Numbered from the stretch's first letter, positions 8,444 through 17,459 are shown. The stretch: DNA of 64,000 nucleotides from Acidobacteriota bacterium (GCA_021778845.1 JAJYBU010000015.1:1-64000); one strand, 5' to 3'. Notes: generated by a model from the letters alone, not told the origin. Program-made: numbers and translations.

Positions 8444-10030
8444 TTACTTGAGACAGCTTGCATTGTCTGCATGGGGAAACGCGAGGAACGTGATGCTTGC
8501 GGGCGCAAATGTTACTTGACCGGAATGGATTGCGACTCCGTTCAACGCAGGCAAAGTATCATCGGCACCTAGTTTCAGATCATTACCATTCAATTGCACC
8601 TGCTTGCCGGTGAGGTTCTGAGCGGTAAGCGTGTACCGTTCGGAAGAAGCAGGAACGTTGAGCGAACGTGCTTGCTTGTCGTCTGCGTTGATGACCAGTA
8701 GAGACACGCCGCCGGGATGATTGCGAAGGCATTGCGCGTACACATGCAGATCCGTGTCAGGTGAAGACCCCGGATCAAGAACCGTGGTCCCCATGAGCCT
8801 GCGCCACAGGAGTGCTGCCCAATAGTTGGGACGAGGTTCGTAGGTCTTCTCATCGAGGAGGCCATAGTCGCTTGCGGCAAGGGTGTTGTACATGTGTACC
8901 TGCACCCCGCGCCGGGCCAGATCTCCCAACTGATTCAGGTAGCGGAAGGTGTCGAGAAAGGTAGATGCCCAGCGGTCTCCGCCGCAGGCTGCCTGTGCGG
9001 TCTCGGTTAACCACATGGGTTTGCCGGGCTCGAAGCGATCGCGGAGAGCCGCATAGTACTGCTCGCTCTGATCGCCACGCGAGAGCCAGTTTTCTGACAG
9101 AGCCGCTGAGCTGGAGGTAGTTGCATCTGGGCCCATGGATGCGCAGCGACTGGAGACCGCGCCGTAGGTGTGGTAGGAGAAGACGTCGAAGACCGGGCCG
9201 GTGACGGAGAGGATGGCATCGGTCTTCATCTCGTGCGCGGGATCGGGGATGATCAAGGTGCCTTCGCCGACGGCTCCCGGTCCAAGGATCAACATGTCAG
9301 GCGCGGCGTTTTTCGCGAAGGCGCGGAATACGGTGATGTCGCGGCCAAAGGCTGCTGCGTTATACCCCTTGGGAGCGCCGCCCATTTCGGGCATGGTTGG
9401 TTCGTTCATGAACTCCGCCGCAGCGATGCTGCCGCCGACAGCCTTGGTATAGTCGAGGATTTGTGTGGCCTGTGCGGGCGTCCAAACGCCCTTCGCATCG
9501 CGGGTGCCGGGGCTGATGGCGAACGAGGTGACGATCTTCGAGTCGGTGGCGTTTGCGAAGTCGACGACGCCCTTCCACTCATCGCGTGTGAGTACGCCCT
9601 TGAAGCCCGAGGGGGCAGTGGCGGGTGCCGGATCGTCGGAGTTCCAGAAGTACGTGGAGTTTGCCCAGGTGCCGCTGACACGGACATAGGCTGGCCCCAA
9701 CGCCGCGGCCAGTTTGCGCAGACGAGCGTTGTAGAGATCGATCGGCTTGCGGTATTCGTAGAGTGACGCGCTCATGCCGGAAGGCTGATTGTCCCCAGTC
9801 TCCGTGGCCTTCGTGCTGGCGTAAGGCTTCCAGAATCTTCCTCCGGTGACCTCAACCATTTCGATGTTGTAGGACTGAAAGCGCTCGCTGATGGTCCCAG
9901 TGCGCGGCATCTTAGCGGGCTTCATCACGGTTGGAGTCGAGGCGGGAGATGCTGCAACGCACGACACAACTCCGAAGACGATCAAGGCTACGCTTGCAAG
10001 GAGCCCCGCATTTATTTTTCTGCTCATCAT
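8444..10030 (-). CDS. secreted GH79/heparanase-like glycoside hydrolase
   Basis: A 528-residue exported protein with a hydrophobic N-terminus ending in a lipobox-like VVSC (Cys about 24), so it may be a lipoprotein. The clan-A pattern is visible: an NE pair in AAEFMNEPTMPEMGG (E about 210, acid/base) and WLTETAQAACGG (E about 343, nucleophile). Later, RRGVQVHMYNTL, DYGLLDE and PNYWAALLWRRLMGTTVLDP parallel the heparanase pattern of MGxxVxxR...Y.LxDE..PDYWLSLLFKKLVGTKVL. Substrates in this family are glucuronides or related polysaccharides. The assignment to GH79 comes from pattern memory; GH39- or GH30-like alternatives are less likely. Confidence 0.7.
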   Translation of the reverse strand: MMSRKINAGLLASVALIVFGVVSCVAASPASTPTVMKPAKMPRTGTISERFQSYNIEMVEVTGGRFWKPYASTKATETGDNQPSGMSASLYEYRKPIDLYNARLRKLAAALGPAYVRVSGTWANSTYFWNSDDPAPATAPSGFKGVLTRDEWKGVVDFANATDSKIVTSFAISPGTRDAKGVWTPAQATQILDYTKAVGGSIAAAEFMNEPTMPEMGGAPKGYNAAAFGRDITVFRAFAKNAAPDMLILGPGAVGEGTLIIPDPAHEMKTDAILSVTGPVFDVFSYHTYGAVSSRCASMGPDATTSSSAALSENWLSRGDQSEQYYAALRDRFEPGKPMWLTETAQAACGGDRWASTFLDTFRYLNQLGDLARRGVQVHMYNTLAASDYGLLDEKTYEPRPNYWAALLWRRLMGTTVLDPGSSPDTDLHVYAQCLRNHPGGVSLLVINADDKQARSLNVPASSERYTLTAQNLTGKQVQLNGNDLKLGADDTLPALNGVAIHSGQVTFAPASITFLAFPHADNASCLK

Positions 10031-10099
10031 TTTCTTCCCTCTCCAATTCCTTGCTGTGTCTCGTTGCTTGATGCGTTGCTGCCATTCGATCGCGCGGGT

Positions 10100-10134
10100 T
10101 CTGCGCCTCGCCCTGCGCGAGGACGAGGCGCAGA
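10100..10134 (-). terminator. GC-rich hairpin after the porin gene
   Basis: An 11-base perfect stem, TCTGCGCCTCG (10100-10110) with CGAGGCGCAGA (10124-10134), five bases past the porin stop codon on the minus strand. There is no T-run, so it may be a stabilising hairpin or Rho-assisted terminator rather than a classic intrinsic one. Confidence 0.55.
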
Positions 10135-10138
10135 CTGG

Positions 10139-11761
10139 CTAAAAGAAGATCATCAGCATGGTGTTCATGATGAGCGAGTTGCGAGCTTTTGTGCCGGGAA
10201 CCGGGCCCTGGGTGTAGCCCAGAGCGTTGACCCAGTATGCCTGCCGGTAGAGCTTGAAGTTGTAGGTCGGGGTCAGCGACCACGAGCCCGTGGAGAACGA
10301 TCCTGCAGGCTTCCCTTTCGTCAGGTCCGGGCTGTAGACCGAGTGAGAGCCGACCAGCGAGATGAAATCCGAAGGACGCCTGGTGAACGGACCGGAATAG
10401 TATGTGCGGATTTCGTAGTACTCGTGAAACGCATTCACAGCCGGGGGAGAGTACATGGCCGAACCACCGATAAACAGGCCATGACGCTGGTTAGCCGGAT
10501 CCGGATGCGTGATCTGCTTGTCACCCACCAGATAGAAAGCGTAGTTCTTGGTGTCGTACTGGTTGGTCAGGTAGTTCCTGTACTTCGTCTGGTTATTCAT
10601 GTAGCCGGCGCGAATCCACAAGGCCGACGGATCCTTGTACTGCGACTTCTGGTAATCAGCTTCCACGAACGTCAACAGGCGGTCGCCCTTGGTCCAGACG
10701 CCGTGGGCTGCGTCGAAGGTTGGTCCCGGGGCAAAGCGGAATCCGACCTTGTCCTGTGCCTGTTCGCCGACGCTGTTCATGGGCGAGAAGCTGCGCTGAA
10801 AGCCGACCTTGGCGTAGAAGTGATTGGGAAGATTTGCGCGGACATCGAACGAAGGAGCCTGCTGCGGCTTGTTGGACATGCCGACGTTGTAGGGCAGCAC
10901 TCCCAGCACGCCGGCCGCTCCGTTGTTCGCCAGGCCGCCGACTCTCATCTGAATGAACTCTTCGGCATTCGACATGTAGCCGATCTTGAATTGAAGGTTG
11001 TCCTTCATGAAGCCCTTGTAGAAAGTTGCCTCATCAAAATCGACGGCTTCCGGACCGCCTGGATACCAGTTCACCTTCTGAATTCCGGCGTCGAGCACCA
11101 CCTGTGCATCCTTCATGTGGAAGTGGCGCATGTCGTAGGTCAACGTCAGGTAGCTTGACGATTGAATAAACGCGTTCTCGCCGGGGTAGGCAATCTTAGC
11201 GGTCGGAACCGCGGGGTTCAGCGTGTTCTCCGCATAGATTGTCTGGCTGATGGCGTATATGCCGATGCCGTATTTGTCCTGGAGCTCCTTGCGGAAGTCG
11301 TTGAAAGGCTTAAATGTTCTGGCCGAATCGGGCGGCTGGAGCAGAATCTGCCCCTTTAACATTCCGCCCAACTGCGCAGGGGTCGGCTCAGGCTTCGGCG
11401 CTGGGAGAGCCTGAGCCGCGGGAGATGGCTCTGCCGCAGGCACGCTGTCGCCCGGCGCAACATCGGCAACCAATGTTTGCCCGCTCGCAGTCTGCGTCGT
11501 ACTCTGGTCGGCAGGATGGATGGGCGCCTGGGCTTCCGTCTGGACGGTCTTGTCAGCCGCCAAATCCTCAGCAACCGTTTGAGCGTGAATCGTGGGCATG
11601 GCGGGCATCACGATCAGAGAGAGTAGGATGGTCGTGATCATAGAGGCGCGGCGAGCCGGTGCACTGCAATGGTTGGAGGAAACGTTGACGTCGCAGGTCA
11701 ACATCCGGGCAGGGCCTGAAACTGCCGAGCCGAACTTGTCCCCTTTCAAGTTGAGTTTCAT
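10139..11761 (-). CDS. OprB-like carbohydrate porin
   Basis: A 540-residue outer-membrane protein. An N-terminal region with a hydrophobic signal (ITTILLSLIVMPAMPTIHAQ) is followed by a Pro/Ala/Gln-rich linker of about 70 residues. A long alternating beta-strand region then ends in Phe (LIMNTMLMIFF), the usual barrel C-terminal signal. The layout YGIGIYAISQTIYAENTLNP and the YMSNAEEFIQMRVGG segment fit carbohydrate-selective OprB-type porins. AAGGAG lies ten bases before the ATG. The neighbouring GH79-like enzyme on the same strand suggests joint use on saccharides, though a hairpin separates them. Confidence 0.75.
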   Translation of the reverse strand: MKLNLKGDKFGSAVSGPARMLTCDVNVSSNHCSAPARRASMITTILLSLIVMPAMPTIHAQTVAEDLAADKTVQTEAQAPIHPADQSTTQTASGQTLVADVAPGDSVPAAEPSPAAQALPAPKPEPTPAQLGGMLKGQILLQPPDSARTFKPFNDFRKELQDKYGIGIYAISQTIYAENTLNPAVPTAKIAYPGENAFIQSSSYLTLTYDMRHFHMKDAQVVLDAGIQKVNWYPGGPEAVDFDEATFYKGFMKDNLQFKIGYMSNAEEFIQMRVGGLANNGAAGVLGVLPYNVGMSNKPQQAPSFDVRANLPNHFYAKVGFQRSFSPMNSVGEQAQDKVGFRFAPGPTFDAAHGVWTKGDRLLTFVEADYQKSQYKDPSALWIRAGYMNNQTKYRNYLTNQYDTKNYAFYLVGDKQITHPDPANQRHGLFIGGSAMYSPPAVNAFHEYYEIRTYYSGPFTRRPSDFISLVGSHSVYSPDLTKGKPAGSFSTGSWSLTPTYNFKLYRQAYWVNALGYTQGPVPGTKARNSLIMNTMLMIFF

Positions 11762-11942
11762 ATTGCTCTTTCTCCTTGCTCGTCTGAACCTTCAGGGCGT
11801 GCATAACGGCGTTCATCGAGTCGCGCAACCATAGGTTCCCGGATGTGCAACAAACAAGATTGCTACCGTAGCCTCCGGCGTTTCACGGTGGCGTAGCATT
11901 GCGGGGAAGTGTAAGATTTTCATGGCGTAAGGGGTTCTACGC

Positions 11943-11994
11943 GAAACGTATCGTGAGCTTTGATACGCTCGTTGATACGCTCTTGATACGTTTC
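11943..11994. promoter_or_regulatory. operator-like cluster of GATACG sites upstream of the sensor gene
   Basis: GAAACGTATC (11943-11952) and its exact reverse complement GATACGTTTC (11985-11994) bracket two more direct GATACG hexamers at 11962 and 11974. The three plus-strand GATACG copies recur at 12 and 11 bases, about one helical turn. The cluster ends 31 bases before the 12026 start codon, between it and the divergent porin gene. Confidence 0.6.
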
Positions 11995-12025
11995 ACCCGC
12001 CGGATGCGGACAGAGGGTAAACACG

Positions 12026-13234
12026 ATGACGGCTGATGCTGCTGAGGGAAAGTGGCGTCCTCAATCCGAAACGGAGCGCGAGCAGGTCCGGCAGCAGTTG
12101 GGCAAGCTGCTTGTCAGTCCGAGCTTCGCCAGCAGCCAGCGATATCCCAACCTGCTCCGCTTTGTGGTGGAGCAGACATTGGCAGGCCAGGAGGACACGC
12201 TCAAGGAACGACTTCTGGGCATCGAGGTCTTCCGTCGAGCACCCGACTATGACACGAATCAGGACCCGGTTGTTCGATTGAGCGCTGCCGAAGTCCGGAA
12301 GCGGCTGGCTCTCTATTACCAGCATCCAGACCATCACAACGAGTTGGTGATCGCTCTGAACCCGGGCTCGTATGTACCGTTCTTCCGACCCGCAGGAGTT
12401 GGCTCAGCCCAGCCCCAACCCGACTTGCACGAGCCCACCCCAGGAACGCAGCCCGCCAAGGCGGTACTCTCGAGGCCCTGGTGGATCTATGTTGCCGCAT
12501 CCATATTAGTAGTTGTCGTGGCACTGGGACTGGGCGTTCATTTCTTCAGCCGTCGATCGGTGACGGAGCAGTTCTGGTCGCCATTCCTGGCGGCTCCGGG
12601 CCGCGTCACACTCTGCGTCGGGACGCCGGACACGATGACCCCTGCGTCTCAGTCGTCGCCTCCCCCCACGGTAAACGACGAAATTCTCCGCTCGGGCAGG
12701 TTAGGGATATCCAATGTGACCACCCTGATCCATCTGGGAGGTGCACTCGATAATTCCCATAAAGCCTTCCAGTTGGAGCTTGCTTCACAGGTCGGCTATC
12801 GGGAGCTGCATCAGGGCCCGGTGATCTTGATCGGAGCCCTTGATAATCCGTGGACCATGCGACTGACGGAGCAGCTTCGTTACGGCTTCGCGAAGAATGA
12901 AGACTCGATGTACATCGTTGACCACCGGAATCCCTCGGCGAGGAATTGGGCCGTCTCACTCACGCAGTCACCCTCCTCACAATCGGGTGATTTTGCCATC
13001 ATCGCGCGGTATCACGACAACACGCTGGGCCAGCCGGTCGTACTGGTGGCGGGCCTGTCGAGCAAAGGCACGGAAGCAGCGGGCGATGTTCTGTCGGACC
13101 CGGAATTTCTCAAGGCGCTGTTCAAAGATGCTCCCCGAGCCTGGGACACTGTGAACTTCGAGGCTGTCGTACGGACCCAGGTGGTGGAAGGATATCCCGG
13201 AACTTCGCGCCTGATTGCCGTCGAATACTGGTAG
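12026..13234 (+). CDS. acidobacterial single-pass sensor protein with N-terminal regulatory-like domain
   Basis: 402 residues. The first 115 residues carry a pattern I know from many acidobacterial proteins: LLVSPSFASSQRYPNLLRFV, then LKERLLGIEVF, YDTNQDPVVRLSAAEVRKRL and PGSYVPFF. It is predicted to be a helical, possibly nucleic-acid-binding domain. One membrane helix follows (about 154-176, WWIYVAASILVVVVALGLGV). A soluble, probably periplasmic domain of about 225 residues without a recognised family completes it. This architecture suggests a one-component membrane sensor. The GATACG cluster directly upstream would suit autoregulation and control of the divergent porin. Function is inferred. 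Confidence 0.7.
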   Translation: MTADAAEGKWRPQSETEREQVRQQLGKLLVSPSFASSQRYPNLLRFVVEQTLAGQEDTLKERLLGIEVFRRAPDYDTNQDPVVRLSAAEVRKRLALYYQHPDHHNELVIALNPGSYVPFFRPAGVGSAQPQPDLHEPTPGTQPAKAVLSRPWWIYVAASILVVVVALGLGVHFFSRRSVTEQFWSPFLAAPGRVTLCVGTPDTMTPASQSSPPPTVNDEILRSGRLGISNVTTLIHLGGALDNSHKAFQLELASQVGYRELHQGPVILIGALDNPWTMRLTEQLRYGFAKNEDSMYIVDHRNPSARNWAVSLTQSPSSQSGDFAIIARYHDNTLGQPVVLVAGLSSKGTEAAGDVLSDPEFLKALFKDAPRAWDTVNFEAVVRTQVVEGYPGTSRLIAVEYW

Positions 13235-13395
13235 ACCAGCGCTGCGCTGCGTGGAGCCCTGCTGCCCTGAAGGTGCAAGCGGAAGCAGGCATGCTCCTCG
13301 CCGGCGAAACGCTGCTGCCATCGGGGCAGGACTGAATGTGAGCGTCGTCGCGGGTGCGGCGCCGGGAAATACTTACTGCTCCGAGCGCATTTGCC

Positions 13396-14103
13396 CTACC
13401 AGCCCATCTGCGCCATGCGGCGGAGGATGACCGCGCTGTAGCTGTTCATGCGGTCGGGGCGGCGGTGCAGAGGCGCGGGGAGGATGGCGGCGAGACGGGC
13501 GGAGGGTTGGCGGCCGATGGTGCGGGCCGAGGTCTTGTAATAGAAGCGGCAGGCGGCGTCGGCACCGTAGATGCCGGGGCCCCACTCGACGACGTTGAGG
13601 TAGAGCTCGAGGATGCGGCGCTTGCCGAGGACGAGTTCGGCGATGGGGACGAGGGTGGTCTCGACGCCCTTGCGGAGGATCGAGCGATTGGTGCCGAAGA
13701 AGAGGTTCTTGACGAGTTGCTGGGTGAGGGTGGAGCCTCCGTGGGTGCGGCCGCCTTCCATGTCTTCGTGGGCGGCGAGGTCGATGGCGTGCCAGTCAAA
13801 GCCGTGGTGCTGGTAGAAACGCGCGTCCTCGGCGGCGATGACGGCGTGCTGGAGGTTGGGCGAGATCTGGGTGAGAGGGACGAAGGTGTAGCGGGCGTTG
13901 TAGGGCTTGTGGTGGAGCCAGGCCTGCACGCGGCGCTGCATGTGGACGGCGGTGGTGGGTGGGTCGATCCAGCGCGCGGCGACGAGGGTGAGAGCGGCGA
14001 GCGTCCAGGCAAGCGCCAGCGCGAGGCTAATCCAGCGGGCAATCGAGCGGAGAGAAAGCTTGCGCCGCGGGCGCTGGGCGGATGTGGTTGGCTTTGGGCT
14101 CAC
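13396..14103 (-). CDS. mtgA: monofunctional biosynthetic peptidoglycan transglycosylase
   Basis: A 235-residue GT51 enzyme polymerising lipid II into glycan strands at the inner membrane. One N-terminal membrane anchor (about 24-45) is followed by the GT51 motifs in order: AAEDARFYQHHGFDW (catalytic Glu in ED), GGSTLTQQLVKNLF, RKGVETTLVPIAEL and KRRILELYLNVVEWG. No transpeptidase domain follows, so it is the MtgA type rather than a class A PBP. It lies 46 bases after arsC on the same strand and may be read from the ars promoter by chance of position. Confidence 0.93.
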   Translation of the reverse strand: MSPKPTTSAQRPRRKLSLRSIARWISLALALAWTLAALTLVAARWIDPPTTAVHMQRRVQAWLHHKPYNARYTFVPLTQISPNLQHAVIAAEDARFYQHHGFDWHAIDLAAHEDMEGGRTHGGSTLTQQLVKNLFFGTNRSILRKGVETTLVPIAELVLGKRRILELYLNVVEWGPGIYGADAACRFYYKTSARTIGRQPSARLAAILPAPLHRRPDRMNSYSAVILRRMAQMGW

Positions 14104-14149
14104 GTGTGAGCATGATAACGCGGCCGGGTGTGCGGTTGAGGCTGCGCGG

Positions 14150-14554
14150 CTAGGCGCGGGTGAGGTGTTCGGCGGCGAGCAGAGCGGCGATGCGGGCGCG
14201 GATCGCTTCGCGGATGGGACGAACTTCGGCGAGCGGGAGACTCTTGGGATCGGGGAGGGGCCAGTCGTCGCGGCGCAGACCGGGGATGTGCGGGCAGGCT
14301 TCGCCGCAGCCCATGGTGATGAGCATGGTGGCGTCGCGGGCGAGGTCGTCGGTGAGGAGTTGCGGGCGCGCGGAGGTGAGGTCGAGGCCGGCTTCGTGCA
14401 TGGCTTCGAGGACGATGGGGTGGACGTGCGGGCCGGGATTGGTTCCGGCGGAGATGGCGCGGGCGAGGCTGGGGTCGGCGAGCTGGTTGAAGAATGCGGC
14501 CGCCATTTGCGAGCGGCCGGCGTTGTGGACGCAGGCGAAGATGTAGGTCTTCAT
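14150..14554 (-). CDS. arsC: arsenate reductase, low-molecular-weight phosphatase fold
   Basis: 134 residues. It begins MKTYIFACVHNAGRSQMAAA, the P-loop Cys-X5-Arg-Ser with catalytic Cys about residue 8. GTNPGPHVHP and the GCGEACPHIPG segment supply further Cys residues for the redox relay, as in thioredoxin-linked ArsC. It reduces arsenate to arsenite for export by Acr3 or methylation by ArsM. Only five bases separate it from the arsM stop, so the two form an operon. Longer in-frame starts run into arsM and lack homology. Confidence 0.9.
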   Translation of the reverse strand: MKTYIFACVHNAGRSQMAAAFFNQLADPSLARAISAGTNPGPHVHPIVLEAMHEAGLDLTSARPQLLTDDLARDATMLITMGCGEACPHIPGLRRDDWPLPDPKSLPLAEVRPIREAIRARIAALLAAEHLTRA

Positions 14555-14559
14555 GAGGG

Positions 14560-15474
14560 CTAGGCTTTCGTCGGCGAGCAGCAGGTGGGGCCGCAGCAGC
14601 AGGCGGAGGCGGGTTTGAGGGCGTAGACCTTGACGCTGGCTGCGGCGGCGTTGACGTCGTAGGTTGCAAGCAGCGCGGATAGATCGGCGTGGAGGGTTGC
14701 GGCGTCGGCGGGTGCGGCCGGGGTGCAGCAGGAGGTCTGCGTTGCGCTGTCCATGGCGGGAGAGCAGCAGCCGGATTGGTTCTCGACCTTGGTGTAGGCG
14801 TTGAGGTCGGCGCCACTGTCGACGATGGCGATGTTGGAGAAGCCGGCGCGGAGGAGTTCGTTGCGGTAGGTTTCGATGTGAATGGCGCCGGCGATGCAAC
14901 CGACGTAGGCGGCGAGCGAGGAGGAGATCTCGGGGGGAAGGTCGGTTTTGAGGGCGATGTCGCTGGCGGCGAGGCGGCCGCCGGGCTTGAGGACTCGGGC
15001 GATCTCGCGGAAGACGGCGGGCTTGTCGGGGGCGAGGTTGAGGACGCAGTTGCTGATGACGCAGTCGACGGAGGCGTCGGGGAGGGGGATGCGGTCGATG
15101 GTGGAGAGGAAGAACTCGACGTTGGTGTAGCCGCCGGAGGCAGCGTTGGCGCGGGCGCGGTCGATCATGGCGGGAGTCATGTCGATGCCGATGGCGCGAC
15201 CGGTGGGACCGACTTGCTTCGCTGCGAGGAAGACGTCGAGGCCGCCGCCGGAGCCGAGGTCGACGACGACTTCGCCGGGGCGGAGGTGCGCGGTGGCGGT
15301 GGGGTTGCCGCAGGAGAGGCCCATGTTGGCCGCGGCGGGAATGCTGGTGAGCTCCTCGGCGGAGTAGCCGAAGGCTTCGGCGACGGCCTTGACGCCGGCG
15401 TGGTCGGTGGAGAGAGAGCTTTCGGCGACGGAACCGTATTTGGATTTGACGGCATCGAGGAGTTGGTCGGACAT
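14560..15474 (-). CDS. arsM: arsenite S-adenosylmethionine methyltransferase
   Basis: 304 residues. A class I methyltransferase core with [20 protein letters not shown] for SAM binding, plus the ArsM signatures [23 protein letters not shown] and AYVGCIAGA, whose Cys residues are the expected arsenite ligands. The C-terminus is unusually Cys-rich ([23 protein letters not shown]), probably extra metalloid binding or trafficking. It converts arsenite to methylated arsenicals. It is transcribed divergently from arsR across a spacer with two direct repeats. Confidence 0.93.
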   Translation of the reverse strand: MSDQLLDAVKSKYGSVAESSLSTDHAGVKAVAEAFGYSAEELTSIPAAANMGLSCGNPTATAHLRPGEVVVDLGSGGGLDVFLAAKQVGPTGRAIGIDMTPAMIDRARANAASGGYTNVEFFLSTIDRIPLPDASVDCVISNCVLNLAPDKPAVFREIARVLKPGGRLAASDIALKTDLPPEISSSLAAYVGCIAGAIHIETYRNELLRAGFSNIAIVDSGADLNAYTKVENQSGCCSPAMDSATQTSCCTPAAPADAATLHADLSALLATYDVNAAAASVKVYALKPASACCCGPTCCSPTKA

Positions 15475-15521
15475 GGGGGCCTGCTTTCTGTGCGCGGCGA
15501 ATCTATCTTGTGAATAAATGC

Positions 15522-15572
15522 GTCAAGGCGAATATATTGCTTGATTACATATCTGTCAAGGCATATATATTG
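15522..15572. promoter_or_regulatory. paired direct-repeat operator of the ars promoter
   Basis: Two 18-base direct repeats, GTCAAGGCGAATATATTG (15522-15539) and GTCAAGGCATATATATTG (15555-15572), matching at 16 of 18 positions and spaced 33 bases (about three turns). They occupy the arsM/arsR divergent spacer in an A+T-rich pocket, fitting ArsR binding sites over promoter elements. Confidence 0.7.
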
Positions 15573-15577
15573 GAAGG

Positions 15578-15994
15578 ATGACGAAGAGAGTATTTGAGGT
15601 CGAGCGATTTTTTCAGGCGTTGGGAGACACGACGCGGCTGCGGTTGCTGAATTTGATGGGGGAGCAGGAGATCTGTGTCTGCTACCTTGTGGAGATTCTG
15701 GGGCAGGCGCAGCCGAAGATCTCGCGGCACCTGGCGTACCTGCGCAGTGCGGGGATTGTGGAGGCGCGGAGGGAGGGCAAGTGGATGCACTACCGGATCG
15801 TGATGCCTCCGCATGTTGGTGCGACGCAGATTCTGCGGCAGACGCTGGAGTCCATTAAGGATGAGCGGGCGATGCAGGCGGACCGGGCGCGGCTGTTGAA
15901 GGCTTGTTGCTCGCCGCGGAAGTTTGCGGGGATTGAGGGTGCGCCGCTGCCGGTGAAGGTTGGAAAGATTTGTTGCGAGGCGAAGGGACGATGA
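15578..15994 (+). CDS. arsR: ArsR-family arsenite-responsive repressor
   Basis: 138 residues. The winged helix-turn-helix contains [18 protein letters not shown] and [25 protein letters not shown]. The ligand site EICVCYLVE has Cys33 and Cys35 as in E. coli ArsR. The tail adds two CC pairs ([17 protein letters not shown]). It would release DNA on arsenite binding. The ATG follows GGAAGG with no spacer at all, and no other start exists in frame, so initiation may be leaderless or atypical. The stop overlaps acr3 (ATGA). Confidence 0.92.
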   Translation: MTKRVFEVERFFQALGDTTRLRLLNLMGEQEICVCYLVEILGQAQPKISRHLAYLRSAGIVEARREGKWMHYRIVMPPHVGATQILRQTLESIKDERAMQADRARLLKACCSPRKFAGIEGAPLPVKVGKICCEAKGR

Positions 15995-17088
15995 CGATGA
16001 TTGCAACACAAGGACAGGTATGTGCGCCGGCGGCTCGGAAACATCTTTCGTTTCTGGATCGGTATTTGACGCTTTGGATTTTTCTGGCGATGGCGATTGG
16101 CGTGGGCGTGGGGCACTTTGTACCGTCAACGGCAGGGTTTGTGAACCAGTTTCAGGTGGGGACAACGAATGTTCCGATTGCGATCGGGCTGATCATCATG
16201 ATGTTTCCGCCGCTGGCGAAGGTACGGTATGAGAAGCTCGGCGAGGTGTTTCGGAACAAGCGCGTGCTGGGGCTTTCGCTGGTGCAGAACTGGGTGATTG
16301 GGCCGCTGTTGATGTTCGGGCTGGCGGTGGTGTTTCTGCGCGGTGAGCCGGCGTATATGCGCGGACTGATCCTGATTGGCATTGCACGTTGCATTGCGAT
16401 GGTGCTGGTGTGGAATGAACTGGCCGACGGCGATACGGATTATGTGGCGGGACTGGTGGCGCTCAACAGCGTGTTCCAGGTGCTGTTCTACAGCCTGTAT
16501 GCGTGGGTGTTTCTGACGATCCTGCCGCGCTGGTTCGGGCTGCAGGGCAGTGTGGTGCATGTGGGGATCGGAGAGCTGGCGAAGAGTGTGGGGATCTACC
16601 TGGGGATTCCGTTTGTGGCGGGATTTCTGACGCGGCTGGTACTGCTGCGGGCGAAGGGTGAGACGTGGTATCAGACAAAGTTCATTCCGCGCATCAGTCC
16701 GCTGACGCTGGTGGCGCTGCTGTTTACGATTCTGGTGATGTTCTCGCTGAAGGGCGATTTGATTGTGCGGCTGCCGCTGGATGTGGTGCGGATTGCGGTG
16801 CCGCTGGTGATCTATTTTGCGGTGATGTTCCTGGTGAGCTTCTGGATGGGGAGGAAGCTGGGGGCGAACTATGCGCAGTCGGCGACACTGAGCTTTACGG
16901 CGGCGGGAAATAACTTTGAGCTGGCCATTGCGGTGGCCGTGGCGGTGTTCGGGATTAATTCGGGTGAGGCGTTTGTCGGCGTGGTGGGGCCGCTGGTGGA
17001 GGTGCCGGCGCTGATCGGGTTGGTGAATGTCGCGTTCTGGATTCGTGGGCGGTACTTTGCGGAGGCGTCGGGTGACTTGCCGGCGTAG
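15991..17088 (+). CDS. acr3: Acr3-type arsenite efflux permease
   Basis: 365 residues with about ten membrane helices. The family motifs are clear: [40 protein letters not shown] (with the conserved transport Cys) and [19 protein letters not shown]. It exports arsenite, completing the arsR-acr3 / arsM-arsC set. I start it at the ATG overlapping the arsR stop codon; a longer in-frame start lies within arsR and adds nothing conserved. Confidence 0.93.
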   Translation: MTMIATQGQVCAPAARKHLSFLDRYLTLWIFLAMAIGVGVGHFVPSTAGFVNQFQVGTTNVPIAIGLIIMMFPPLAKVRYEKLGEVFRNKRVLGLSLVQNWVIGPLLMFGLAVVFLRGEPAYMRGLILIGIARCIAMVLVWNELADGDTDYVAGLVALNSVFQVLFYSLYAWVFLTILPRWFGLQGSVVHVGIGELAKSVGIYLGIPFVAGFLTRLVLLRAKGETWYQTKFIPRISPLTLVALLFTILVMFSLKGDLIVRLPLDVVRIAVPLVIYFAVMFLVSFWMGRKLGANYAQSATLSFTAAGNNFELAIAVAVAVFGINSGEAFVGVVGPLVEVPALIGLVNVAFWIRGRYFAEASGDLPA

Positions 17089-17162
17089 TGCGCGGAGGAT
17101 GGGGTGGGGTGTCGGAGGAGTGTGGGGACGGACGCTATGAGCGAGAGCGGAAGCAAGAGCAG

Positions 17163-17203
17163 AAGCAGATTCCTCCGCTGCGCTGCGGAATGACAACCAA
17201 AAA
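17163..17203 (-). repeat. 41-bp dispersed REP-like element, copy 1
   Basis: Identical to 42143-42183. Read on the minus strand it contains GTCATTCCGCAGCGCAGCGG, a partly palindromic family I know as a dispersed repeat in acidobacterial genomes. It splits an AANNGC hexamer array in both places. Confidence 0.7.
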
Positions 17204-17296
17204 GGCAAAGGCAAAGGCAAAGGCAAAGGCAAAGGCAAAGGCAAAGGCAAAGGCAAAGGCAAAAGCAAAGGCAAAGGCAAAGGCAAAGGCAAAGGC
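17201..17296. repeat. AAAGGC hexamer array, 16 units
   Basis: Sixteen uninterrupted hexamers, fifteen AAAGGC and one AAAAGC at 17261, followed by degenerate units (AAGTGC, AGGAGC, AAATGC). A hexamer repeat keeps any overlapping frame open, which explains the Lys-Ala frame across it. Confidence 0.9.
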
Positions 17297-17399
17297 AAGT
17301 GCAGGAGCAAATGCAACTACAGGGGGCCTTCGCCTTGCTCAGGATTACGGGAAATCTGCAGATGCAGAGGTGAGAGCAATGGCAACTACAAGTGCGACT

Positions 17400-17441
17400 G
17401 CGGGTCTCTCCGCTACGCGTTGCGCGCTTCGGTCGAGATGA
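17400..17441 (-). repeat. second type of dispersed REP-like element
   Basis: On the minus strand this begins GTCATCTCGACCGAAG and ends with AGCGGAGAGACCC, around an inner palindrome-rich core. It resembles another well-known dispersed family often mistranslated as VISTEARNA. Single copy in this window. Confidence 0.5.
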
Positions 17442-17459
17442 CGACGGGTGATGCTCTTG

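Larger units (their letters stand above)
17089..17459. other. repeat-filled spacer between acr3 and the GH42 gene
   Basis: Convergent genes flank this region. It contains irregular hexamers, one 41-base dispersed element, a 16-unit AAAGGC array and two further dispersed-repeat-like pieces (GCCTTCGCCTTGCTCAGGAT at 17331-17350 and the block at 17400-17441). No gene is supported: a frame reading MTTKKAKAKAK... is only the hexamer repeat translated. Confidence 0.7.

Noticed and set aside
10064-11158. A 364-codon plus-strand frame opposite the porin
   Set aside because: Antisense shadow without homology or a ribosome site; the minus-strand porin has a signal peptide and barrel pattern.
16126-17316. 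A 396-codon minus-strand frame opposite acr3
   Set aside because: Reads the hexamer array as Leu-Pro repeats and acr3 backwards as His/Arg/Gln-rich sequence; not a protein.
17190-17441. A Lys-Ala repeat protein (MTTKKAKAK...), also seen at 42170-42406
   Set aside because: It is the hexamer array translated, and both copies begin inside the dispersed repeat. No ribosome site or conserved flanks.
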